A stretch of 64,000 nucleotides of DNA, taken from SG8-41 sp963699525. Its GTDB lineage: Bacteria; Pseudomonadota; Gammaproteobacteria; Burkholderiales; SG8-41. Shown piece by piece: positions 55,721 to 62,923 of this stretch. The first letter of the stretch is position 1, and every line of letters starts with the position of its first letter. The notes under the pieces were generated by a model. The model saw nothing but the letters and a program-made list of their open reading frames with translations, was not told the origin of the DNA and ran no database searches. The translations under genes were made by a program, and so were the position numbers. The stretch covers positions 124,001 through 188,000 of the forward strand of contig CAVOUI010000009.1 in the NCBI GenBank assembly GCA_963699525.1. Reading direction: 5' to 3'.

Positions 55721-56823
55721 CGAGCTCGATCGTCACCGTGTTTACCGCCGACGATCACCGGTTCATGGCGCGGGCGCTGGAGCTCGCGGGCCGCGGGCTC
55801 TACACCGCAACGCCCAACCCGCGGGTGGGCTGCGTGATCGTGCGCGAGGGCGCGGTCGCGGGGGAGGGCTGGCACGAGCGGGCGGGCGCGCCTCACGCCG
55901 AAGTGAACGCCCTTGCGGCCGCCGGCGCGCGCGCGCGCGGCGCAACCGCCTACGTTTCGCTGGAGCCCTGCGTGCATCAGGGGCGCACGGGTCCGTGCGC
56001 GGAGGCGCTGGTCAAGGCAGGTGTCGCGCGGGTCGTCGCAGCGGTCGAGGATCCCAATCCCCTGGTCGCGGGCAAGGGACTCGCCCTGCTGCGCGGGAAG
56101 GGCATCGATGTCGCATGCGGGCTGCTCGAGAGCGAGGCCCGCGAAATGAACATCGGCTTCGTGTCGCGCATGACGCGCGGCCGTCCGTGGGTGAGGATGA
56201 AGCTCGCGGCGAGTCTCGACGGCAAGACGGCGCTTCTGAACGGCCGGAGCCAGTGGATCACCGGCGAGGCAGCGCGCCGCGACGGACATCACTGGCGGGC
56301 GCGGGCGTGCGCGGTGCTCACCGGGTTCGGGACCGTGCGCGAGGACGACCCGCGGCTCACCGTGCGCGAGGTCGCCACGCCGCGGCAGCCGCTGCGCGTC
56401 GTGGTGGACAGCAGGCTGGAGACGCCGCCCGCCGCGAGAATACTGGAGGGCGGGGGAGTGCTGGTGGCCGCCGCGCGGGAGGACCGCGCCCGGATCTCGG
56501 CGCTGCAGGCGAAGGGGGCCGAAGTGATCGTGTTGCCGAACACCGCGGGCAAGGTCGAGCTCAGTGACTTGTTCCGCGAGCTTGCCCGCCGCGAGTTGAA
56601 CGAAGTTCATGTCGAGGGCGGCTTCCGGCTGAACGGCTCGCTGCTTTCCGAGGGGCTGGTGGACGAGCTTGTGGTCTATCTCGCTCCGAGCATCATCGGG
56701 GATGCCGCGCAGGGCATGTTTCATCTCCCCGAGCTCGCCGATCTCGAGGCGCGCAGGCGGCTCGCGGTCCGCGACCTCACTATGGTCGGTCCGGATATCC
56801 GTATCGTGGCGAGGTTCGTATAA
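55717..56823 (+). CDS. ribD: Bifunctional diaminohydroxyphosphoribosylaminopyrimidine deaminase / reductase
   Basis: A 368-residue bifunctional enzyme for steps 2 and 3 of riboflavin synthesis. The N-terminal deaminase has TPNPRVGCVIV and the zinc motifs GAPHAEVNAL and PCVHQGRTGPC. The C-terminal reductase has RPWVRMKLAASLDGKTAL, SQWITGEAARRDGHHWRA and NEVHVEGGFRLNGSLL. GTG 55717 overlaps the nrdR stop as GTGA and follows cgggagaa. The stop overlaps the ribE start (TAATG). Confidence 0.96.
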   Translation: MTSSIVTVFTADDHRFMARALELAGRGLYTATPNPRVGCVIVREGAVAGEGWHERAGAPHAEVNALAAAGARARGATAYVSLEPCVHQGRTGPCAEALVKAGVARVVAAVEDPNPLVAGKGLALLRGKGIDVACGLLESEAREMNIGFVSRMTRGRPWVRMKLAASLDGKTALLNGRSQWITGEAARRDGHHWRARACAVLTGFGTVREDDPRLTVREVATPRQPLRVVVDSRLETPPAARILEGGGVLVAAAREDRARISALQAKGAEVIVLPNTAGKVELSDLFRELARRELNEVHVEGGFRLNGSLLSEGLVDELVVYLAPSIIGDAAQGMFHLPELADLEARRRLAVRDLTMVGPDIRIVARFV

Positions 56824-57410
56824 TGTTCGGCGGAATCGTGGCGGCGGTGGGCACGGTGCGCGCGGCGAAGCCGGCGCGTGGGGGCCTGCGGCTCGTGGTC
56901 GACGCCGGGCGCCTCGGACTGAAGGACGTCGCGACGGGTGACAGCATTGCGGTGAACGGCGCGTGCCTCACGGTTGTCGCGCGGAAAGGCCGCATGTTCC
57001 AGGCCGATGTCTCGCGCGAGACGATTGCCTGCACCACGGGGTTCGCGGCGGGCCAGCACGTCAACCTGGAAAAGGCGCTGCGGGCGTCGGACCGGCTCGG
57101 CGGCCACCTGGTGAGCGGACACGTGGATGGTACGGGAACCGTAGTGCGGACGAAGGCGGCGGGCGGCAACCGGCTGCTCGCCGTGCGGGCCCCGAAGGCG
57201 CTCGCGAAATACGTGGCGCGCAAGGGCTCGATTGCGGTCAACGGCGTGAGCCTGACCGTGAATGCGGTGAACGGCGCGGAATTCGAGGTGAACCTCATCC
57301 CGCACACGCTCTCCGCGAGCAATCTTGGAGAACTGCGCAAAGGCGATCCAGTCAACCTGGAAGTGGATATGCTTGCACGCTACGTCGAACGGTTGCATAC
57401 CTTGATATGA
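56823..57410 (+). CDS. ribE: Riboflavin synthase alpha subunit
   Basis: A 195-residue enzyme that dismutates two 6,7-dimethyl-8-ribityllumazine molecules to riboflavin. Two homologous beta-barrels are visible: the first with MFGGIVAAVGTV, NGACLTVVA and DVSRETIACTT, the second with GHLVSGHVDGTGTVV, KGSIAVNGVSLTVNAV and NLIPHTLSASNLG. It overlaps ribD by one base and ribBA by four, so the riboflavin genes form one translationally coupled operon. Confidence 0.97.
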   Translation: MFGGIVAAVGTVRAAKPARGGLRLVVDAGRLGLKDVATGDSIAVNGACLTVVARKGRMFQADVSRETIACTTGFAAGQHVNLEKALRASDRLGGHLVSGHVDGTGTVVRTKAAGGNRLLAVRAPKALAKYVARKGSIAVNGVSLTVNAVNGAEFEVNLIPHTLSASNLGELRKGDPVNLEVDMLARYVERLHTLI

Positions 57411-58522
57411 CATCGAGGCAGGAAACGGGCATCAGCCCGGTCACGGAGGTCATCGCCGACATCCGGGCCGGCCGGATGGCGGTGCTGGTGGACGAGGCCG
57501 ACCGCGAGAACGAGGGCGATCTCCTGATCGCGGCGGAGTTCGTCACCGCGGAGTCGATCAACTTCATGGCGCGTTACGGACGCGGGCTCGTGTGCCTTAC
57601 GCTGACCGAGGAGAAGTGCCGCGCCCTGAACCTCCCGCTGATGACGGCGGCCAACCGCTCGCCGCTCGGCACCAACTTCACCGTCTCCATCGAGGCCGCC
57701 GAAGGCGTCACCACCGGCATTTCCGCCGCGGACCGGGCGCGCACCGTGCAGGTGGCGATCCGGCCCGACGCAAGCCCCTCCGACCTCGTGCAGCCCGGCC
57801 ACATCTTCCCGCTCATGGCGCAGGAGGGCGGCGTGCTCGCGCGCGCCGGGCATACCGAGGCCGGGTGCGATCTGGCGCGCCTGGCGGGTCTCGCTCCGGC
57901 GGCGGTGATCTGCGAGATCCTCAAGGAGGACGGCGAGATGGCGCGGTTGCCGGACCTGATCGAGTTCGCGGGCCGGCACGGATTGAAAATCGGCACCATC
58001 GCCGATCTCATCGAGTATCGCGGCCGCACCGAGTCGCTGGTGAAGCGCGCGGCGGAGCGCGAAATCGAGACCGTGCACGGACGGTTCCGGCTCGTGGTCT
58101 ACAGCGAGCGAATGAGGGATTCCACGCACCTCGCGCTGGTGAAGGGCAATCCCGCGTCCGCGAAGGAGGTGCTCGTGCGCGTTCACGAGCCGCTGTCGGT
58201 GATCGATCTGCTCGATCTGCGCAGTGCCCGCCATTCCTGGAATTTCCACGACGCGCTCTCTGCGGTCAGCCGCGCCCCGTGCGGGGTGATCGTGCTGCTC
58301 CACGGCCAGGAAACGGCGTCGGAGCTGCTGGAGCACGCGCGCGCGAACGCGGAGGCGGCCGCGGTCCAGGGTTTCGCCCTGAGGAATTACGGGATCGGGG
58401 CGCAGATCCTGAAGGACCTCGGCGTGAAGCGGATGCGGCTCCTGGCGCAGCCGCGGCCGATGCCGAGCATGACGGGGTTCGGGCTCGAGGTCGTCGGATA
58501 CCTCCAGCCGGGCAAGCAGTAA
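57407..58522 (+). CDS. ribBA: 3,4-dihydroxy-2-butanone 4-phosphate synthase with degenerate GTP cyclohydrolase II domain
   Basis: A 371-residue two-domain protein. The N-terminal DHBP synthase is intact: VLVDEADRENEGDLLIAAEF, FMARYGRGLVCLTL, GTNFTVSIEA, HIFPLMAQEGGVLARAGHTEAG. The C-terminal GTP cyclohydrolase II-like half (from about residue 215) lacks the three zinc cysteines and the RxxGRG loop of active enzymes (the segment reads LDLRSARHSWNFHDAL and IVLLHGQETASE) but keeps RNYGIGAQILKDLGV. It therefore supplies DHBP only, as in RibBX-type proteins described in proteobacteria; a separate ribA must exist elsewhere. ATG 57407 overlaps ribE. Confidence 0.94.
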   Translation: MTSRQETGISPVTEVIADIRAGRMAVLVDEADRENEGDLLIAAEFVTAESINFMARYGRGLVCLTLTEEKCRALNLPLMTAANRSPLGTNFTVSIEAAEGVTTGISAADRARTVQVAIRPDASPSDLVQPGHIFPLMAQEGGVLARAGHTEAGCDLARLAGLAPAAVICEILKEDGEMARLPDLIEFAGRHGLKIGTIADLIEYRGRTESLVKRAAEREIETVHGRFRLVVYSERMRDSTHLALVKGNPASAKEVLVRVHEPLSVIDLLDLRSARHSWNFHDALSAVSRAPCGVIVLLHGQETASELLEHARANAEAAAVQGFALRNYGIGAQILKDLGVKRMRLLAQPRPMPSMTGFGLEVVGYLQPGKQ

Positions 58523-58529
58523 TCACTGC

Positions 58530-59006
58530 ATGGCGCGCGACAACGGCTTCTCGAGACTTGAGCCCGATCTGGCGGGCGCGGGTCTTCGCATCGGCATTGT
58601 CGTGAGCCGTTTCAATCCGGAAATTGGCGAAGCGCTGCTCGCTGCCTGCAGCGGCGCGCTGAAGCAGCACGGCGTGCTCGCTTCCGACGTACATGTCGTC
58701 AGCGTGCCGGGAGCGCTGGAGGCGCCGCTCGCGCTGCAGAAGATGGCGAACACCGGTAGGTACGATGCGCTGATCGCCCTCGGCGCGGTGATCCGGGGCG
58801 AGACCTATCATTTCGAGATCGTCGCCAACGAGTCGGCGGGCGGGATCACCACGGTCTCGCTCGACACCGGGGTTCCGGTCGCCAACGGCATCCTGACCAC
58901 CGAGGATGATGCGCAGGCGGCGGCGCGGGCGGCGCAGAAAGGCGCGGACTGCGCGGCGGCGGCGATCGAGATGGCGAACCTGCTGAAGAGGCTCGGCGAA
59001 GCATGA
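58530..59006 (+). CDS. ribH: 6,7-dimethyl-8-ribityllumazine synthase
   Basis: A 158-residue lumazine synthase condensing DHBP with the ribitylaminopyrimidine. It has VVSRFNPEIGEALL, VVSVPGALEAPLALQKMA, YDALIALGAVIRGETYHFEIVANES (the GAVIRGETYHFE core with catalytic His), and PVANGILTTEDDAQA. The family's conserved Arg lies further on. It follows ribBA by 7 bp and overlaps nusB by four bases. Confidence 0.97.
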   Translation: MARDNGFSRLEPDLAGAGLRIGIVVSRFNPEIGEALLAACSGALKQHGVLASDVHVVSVPGALEAPLALQKMANTGRYDALIALGAVIRGETYHFEIVANESAGGITTVSLDTGVPVANGILTTEDDAQAAARAAQKGADCAAAAIEMANLLKRLGEA

Positions 59007-59425
59007 AAACGAGCCGCAGGCGCGCGCGCGAGTTCGCGCTCCAGGGCCTCTACCAGTGGCAGCTCGCGGGCAGCGACCCGGCGACCATCGCGCGCCAGCT
59101 CGGCGAGGCCAGGGGCTTCGACAAGATCGACGCCGCGTATTTCAGGACACTGCTGGAGGGCACGGTGGCCGCCGCGCCGGAGCTGGAGCGGGCGATCGCG
59201 CCGTACCTCGACCGGGAATACTCGCGGCTGAGCCCGGTGGAGCGCGCCATACTGCTGCTCGCGGGCTACGAGCTCGTGCACCAGCCCGACGTGCCGTTCC
59301 GCGCGGTAATCAACGAAGCCGTGGAGCTCGCAAAGGAATACGGCGGCACCGACGGCTACAAGTTCGTGAACGGCGTGCTCGACAAGCTCGCGCCGCGTTT
59401 GCGCAAGGCGGAGATGCGTGAGTGA
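59003..59425 (+). CDS. nusB: Transcription antitermination factor NusB
   Basis: A 140-residue NusB that binds boxA RNA with NusE (S10) in rRNA antitermination. The all-helical protein starts with basic KTSRRRAREFALQGLYQWQL, then YFRTLLEGTV, YSRLSPVERAILLLAGYEL, FRAVINEAVELAKEYGGTDGYKFVNGVLDKLA. ATG 59003 overlaps the ribH stop (ATGA). The order ribH-nusB-thiL is widespread and supports the call. Confidence 0.97.
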   Translation: MKTSRRRAREFALQGLYQWQLAGSDPATIARQLGEARGFDKIDAAYFRTLLEGTVAAAPELERAIAPYLDREYSRLSPVERAILLLAGYELVHQPDVPFRAVINEAVELAKEYGGTDGYKFVNGVLDKLAPRLRKAEMRE

Positions 59426-59687
59426 GATGGACCCGCGCCTCAGGAAGCGGATTGCGATGTTCTACCTGGCGGGCGTCATCAACGCCTTCCTCGGGCTCTA
59501 CGTCGTGATCGAGGGCCGGGCCTTCCTGTCGCCCGACATCGTGCGCTGGATGGCGCTGTTCTTCTTCGCGTTTGCGGCCGTCGATTTCTGGTTTCCGCGG
59601 ATGCTGAAGAAGAAATGGCTCGAGGCCCAGGCGCAACGCGCCAGGGATGAAGGCGGAAGGATGAAGGATGAAGGGGGCAGGGGCTGA
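59418..59687 (+). CDS. Small two-helix membrane protein of unknown function
   Basis: An 89-residue protein (GTG 59418, overlapping the nusB stop; ATG 59427 is an alternative). Two probable membrane helices are IAMFYLAGVINAFLGLYVVI and MALFFFAFAAVDFW. The last 16 residues (RARDEGGRMKDEGGRG) are encoded by low-complexity ggatgaa repeats and may be an extension past an original stop. I do not recognise the family. Its position between nusB and thiL suggests co-expression only. Confidence 0.7.
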   Translation: MSEMDPRLRKRIAMFYLAGVINAFLGLYVVIEGRAFLSPDIVRWMALFFFAFAAVDFWFPRMLKKKWLEAQAQRARDEGGRMKDEGGRG

Positions 59688-59752
59688 GGCCTGTTCCTTC
59701 CGGACTCACGCGTCACTCACTCACGCTTCACCATCTCACGCCTCATCGCGTC
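59640..59752. repeat. Low-complexity ggatgaa / tcactcac region
   Basis: The end of the small membrane-protein gene and the gap before thiL are made of imperfect ggatgaagg units followed by tcactcactcacgcttcaccatctcacg. This style of sequence also appears at 14421-14467, 32090-32150 and 34465-34488, always at gene borders. Confidence 0.6.
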
Positions 59753-60721
59753 ATGCCGCTTTCCGAATTCGAGATGATCCGCCGTTTCTTTACCTACCCG
59801 GCGCGACATGCCGTGCTCGGCGTCGGGGACGATGCCGCGATCGTGCGCGCGCGCCGCGGCAGCGAACTGGTGGTTACCACGGACATGCTGGTGGCCGGGC
59901 GGCATTTTCATTACGGTGCGGATCCAGAGCGTCTCGGCCACAAGGCGCTCGCCGTCAATCTTTCCGACATCGCGGCGATGGGTGCGACTCCGCGCTGGGC
60001 GACGCTCGCCATCGCGCTGCCGCGGGTGGACGCGCGCTGGCTTGCTGCATTCATGCGCGGCTTCATGCGGCTCGCGCGCCGCCATGGCGTCGACCTCGTC
60101 GGCGGCGATACCACGCGCGGGCCGCTCAACATCTGCGTGGAGGTCGTGGGAGAGGTGCCGCGCGGGCGCGCGTTGAGGCGCGACGGCGCCCGGCCGGGGG
60201 ACGACGTCTGGGTATCCGGCACGCTCGGCGATGCGGCGCTGGCGCTCGCCGCCCGCCGGCTCGGGCTACACAGGCGGGAGCGCATGCTGCTGACCCAGAA
60301 GCTGGACGTGCCGACACCGCGGATCGGGTTGGGCGAAGCGCTCCGCGGTGTGGCGCGCAGCGCGATCGACGTTTCCGACGGCCTCGTCGCCGATCTCGGC
60401 CACATCTGCGAGCGCTCGCGGGTCGCCGCGGTCGTCGGCCTCGAGCGCCTGCCTTGCTCGGCAATCATGAAGAAGCATCGCGACCGTCCCGCGGCGCGCG
60501 CCGCCTTGCTCGCCGGGGGCGACGACTACGAGCTCGCCTTCACCGCCGGACGCGCGCGCCGCGAGAGGATTGCCGCCATAGCTCGTCGACTGCGCCTGAA
60601 GCTCGCCCGGATCGGTAGAATCGTGCGGCTGCGGCGGGGAACGCCGCGGGTTACCGTGCTCGACGCGTCCGGCCGGCCGATCCCCCTCAGGCGCGGCGGC
60701 TACGAGCATTTCAGCGACTGA
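59753..60721 (+). CDS. thiL: Thiamine-monophosphate kinase
   Basis: A 322-residue kinase that phosphorylates thiamine monophosphate to thiamine diphosphate. The N-terminal EFEMIRRFFT, GVGDDAAIVRA, TTDMLVAGRHF, KALAVNLSDIAAMGA, DLVGGDTTRGPL and the later AIDVSDGLVADLGHI are family signatures. Length is normal. It follows the small membrane-protein gene in the same direction and precedes the monooxygenase by one base. Confidence 0.96.
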   Translation: MPLSEFEMIRRFFTYPARHAVLGVGDDAAIVRARRGSELVVTTDMLVAGRHFHYGADPERLGHKALAVNLSDIAAMGATPRWATLAIALPRVDARWLAAFMRGFMRLARRHGVDLVGGDTTRGPLNICVEVVGEVPRGRALRRDGARPGDDVWVSGTLGDAALALAARRLGLHRRERMLLTQKLDVPTPRIGLGEALRGVARSAIDVSDGLVADLGHICERSRVAAVVGLERLPCSAIMKKHRDRPAARAALLAGGDDYELAFTAGRARRERIAAIARRLRLKLARIGRIVRLRRGTPRVTVLDASGRPIPLRRGGYEHFSD

Positions 60722-60722
60722 T

Positions 60723-61910
60723 ATGGCATCCGGACTTCCCATCCTCATCGCTGGCGGCGGCATCGGCGGGCTCTCGGCGGCGCTCGCGCTCGCTCTCAAG
60801 GGCCGGCGCGTGCACGTGCTGGAGAAGGCTCCGGAATTCGGTGAGATCGGCTACGGCATCCAGATGGGTCCCAACGTGAGCCGGATGCTCGACCGCCTCG
60901 GGCTCCTGAAGGCGCTCGAGCCGCATTCGGTCTTTCCCGACGCGTTGATCATGGTGGATGCTATCGAGAACCGGGAAATCTCGCGTATCACGCTCGGCCG
61001 GAAATTCCTCGAGCGCTATCAATACCGCTATTTCGTCATCCACCGGCGCGACCTGCACGGGGAGATCTACGAAGCCTGCAAGCGGCGAGAGGAAATCACG
61101 CTCGAAGCCTCGCGCGGCCTCGCGAGCTTCCAGGAGCGCGGCCATTCGGTCGTGGTGCGCTGCGAGAACGGCGCCGAGTACGAAGGCACGGCGTTGATTG
61201 GCGCGGAAGGCCTGTGGTCGCCCACGCGCGCTGCGATCGTCGCCGACGGCGCGCCGCGCGTGACGGGTCACGTGACCTATCGCGGCGTCGTGCCGACGGG
61301 CGAGATCATCGACCGCGGCCACCTCGACTCGATGACGATCTGGGTCGGCCCCAACTTTCACCTCGTGCAGTATCGCCTGCGCGGGGGGGCGGTGATGAAC
61401 AACGTCGCGACCGTCTCCAGCCGGCGCTTCCGCCGGGGCGAGAAGGACTTCGGCGGCTGGGACGAGCTGGAGGAGGTAATTTCGCGCGCGGCCCCTCCGG
61501 TGCGGGACATGTTGCGGTACTTCTCGAGGGACCGGAACTGGGTGCTGCACGATCGCGATCCCGTGACCCACTGGAGCCGGGGACGGGCGACGCTGCTCGG
61601 CGACGCCGCGCACCCGACGCTGCAGTATCTGGCGCAGGGGGCGAACATGGCGATCGAGGACGGCGTCGTGCTGGCCGAGAAGGTCGCCGCGGCGGGGGAG
61701 GACTACGCGCGCGCCTTCCTCGCCTACCAACACGAGCGGATGAACCGCACCGCGCGCGTCGTGCTCTCTTCGCGCTTCTTCGGCGAGTACTTTCACGTCG
61801 ACGGCGGCGCGCGCGAGCTGAGAAACGAGCTGGCGCGGCGCCGCGACCCGGAGAATCCCTGGGAAATCGACTGGCTCTACCGCGGCATCGACGTGGACGG
61901 GCGCCTGTGA
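60723..61910 (+). CDS. FAD-dependent monooxygenase (3-hydroxybenzoate 6-hydroxylase-like)
   Basis: A 395-residue group A flavoprotein monooxygenase. It has the FAD-binding GGGIGGLSAALALALKG (residues 10-26), the DG-type motif region ALIGAEGLWSPTR, and GDAAHPTLQYLAQGANMAIEDG near 300, which is closest to 3-hydroxybenzoate 6-hydroxylases and salicylate hydroxylases. 3-Hydroxybenzoate 6-hydroxylase makes gentisate, the substrate of the ring-cleavage dioxygenase at 15119-16162, although the two are 45 kb apart. It is inserted between thiL and pgpA, which are usually adjacent, so it looks like an addition to this housekeeping cluster. Confidence 0.86.
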   Translation: MASGLPILIAGGGIGGLSAALALALKGRRVHVLEKAPEFGEIGYGIQMGPNVSRMLDRLGLLKALEPHSVFPDALIMVDAIENREISRITLGRKFLERYQYRYFVIHRRDLHGEIYEACKRREEITLEASRGLASFQERGHSVVVRCENGAEYEGTALIGAEGLWSPTRAAIVADGAPRVTGHVTYRGVVPTGEIIDRGHLDSMTIWVGPNFHLVQYRLRGGAVMNNVATVSSRRFRRGEKDFGGWDELEEVISRAAPPVRDMLRYFSRDRNWVLHDRDPVTHWSRGRATLLGDAAHPTLQYLAQGANMAIEDGVVLAEKVAAAGEDYARAFLAYQHERMNRTARVVLSSRFFGEYFHVDGGARELRNELARRRDPENPWEIDWLYRGIDVDGRL

Positions 61911-62405
61911 ATTCCGATCTCGTGCTGCGGCCGTCGTGGCGCTTCCTCGCGAGCCATCCCGCGCATCTCATCGCGTTCGGATTCGGGGCGGGGCTCGTGC
62001 CGGTCGCGCCCGGGACCTGGGGCACGCTGCTGGCGCTTCCCGGTCTATTGGCTGGTTGCGTCGCAGCTCGCGCCGGCCGATTACCTGATGATGGTCGGCG
62101 TGCTGTTTGGACTCGGCGTGTGGGCGTGCGAAGTGACCGGCCGCGCGATCGGCGCATCGGATCACGGCGGCATGGTCTGGGACGAATTGGTGGCGTTCCT
62201 GCTGGTGCTGTTCTTCGTGCCGGCAGAGCTGGCCTGGCAGGCGGCGGCGTTTCTCGTGTTCCGCCTGTTCGACATTCTCAAGCCGCCGCCGATCCGCTAC
62301 TACGAGCGCACCTTCAGGAACGGCTTCGGGGTCATGCTCGACGACCTGGTCGCGGCGTTTTATACGCTGCTCGTCTTCGCGGTGATCACAGCGGCGATCG
62401 AATAG
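61907..62405 (+). CDS. pgpA: Phosphatidylglycerophosphatase A, one frameshift
   Basis: An inner-membrane phosphatase of about 165 residues that makes phosphatidylglycerol from its phosphate. GTG 61907 overlaps the monooxygenase stop. It has AFGFGAGLVPVAPGTWGTLLALP (the GxxPxAPGTxGS-type signature), then one extra G near 62041 (cccggtctat) breaks the frame. It resumes with YWLVASQLAPADYLMMVGV and contains ASDHGGMVWDELVAFLLVL (DxxxxVxDExxG-like) and FRLFDILKPPPI. Removing one base restores the whole protein. Confidence 0.88.
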
Positions 62406-62410
62406 GACCC

Positions 62411-62905
62411 ATGGCCGATCCCGTTCTGTACAAGCTGGCCGAGGAAGCGGGCGCCGCGCTGAAAGCCCGCGGGCTGATGCTCGCCACCGCGGAGTCGTGC
62501 ACCGGCGGCTGGATCTCGGAGGTGGTCACCATGGTGCCGGGCAGCTCGGACTGGTTCGAGCGCGGCTTCGTCACCTATACCTATATCTCCAAGCGCGAGA
62601 TGCTGGGCGTGCAGGAGGCGACGCTGGAGAAGCACGGCGCCGTGTCCGAGGAAGTCGTGCGCGAGATGGCCGAAGGCGCGCTCGCGCGCAGCCACGCCCA
62701 GGTCGCGGTCGCGGTGAGCGGCGTCGCCGGCCCGAGCGGTGGAACCCCCGAGAAGCCGGTCGGCTTCGTGTGCTTCGCCTGGAGCATGAAAGGCGGCAGG
62801 CCGCGAAGCGAATCGAAGCGCTTCCCCGGCGACCGCGAGGCAGTGCGCCGGCAGTCGGTGGAGCATGCGCTCCGGGGCGTGCTCGCGTTGCTCGCGCGTA
62901 GGTGA
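62411..62905 (+). CDS. pncC: Nicotinamide-nucleotide amidohydrolase (CinA C-terminal domain, PncC)
   Basis: A 164-residue stand-alone CinA C-terminal-domain protein that deamidates NMN to NaMN in pyridine-nucleotide recycling. It has LMLATAESCTGGWISEVVT (catalytic Ser in AESCTGG), FVTYTYISKREMLGV, HGAVSEEVVREMAEGAL, and AVSGVAGPSGGTPEKPVGFV. It follows pgpA by 5 bp, a common arrangement in proteobacteria. Confidence 0.95.
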   Translation: MADPVLYKLAEEAGAALKARGLMLATAESCTGGWISEVVTMVPGSSDWFERGFVTYTYISKREMLGVQEATLEKHGAVSEEVVREMAEGALARSHAQVAVAVSGVAGPSGGTPEKPVGFVCFAWSMKGGRPRSESKRFPGDREAVRRQSVEHALRGVLALLARR

Positions 62906-62923
62906 TCTTGCGGGAGGGTTTGA

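Noticed and set aside
55700..57420. FMN riboswitch in the riboflavin operon
   Set aside because: The genes overlap or abut, leaving no leader long enough for an RFN element.
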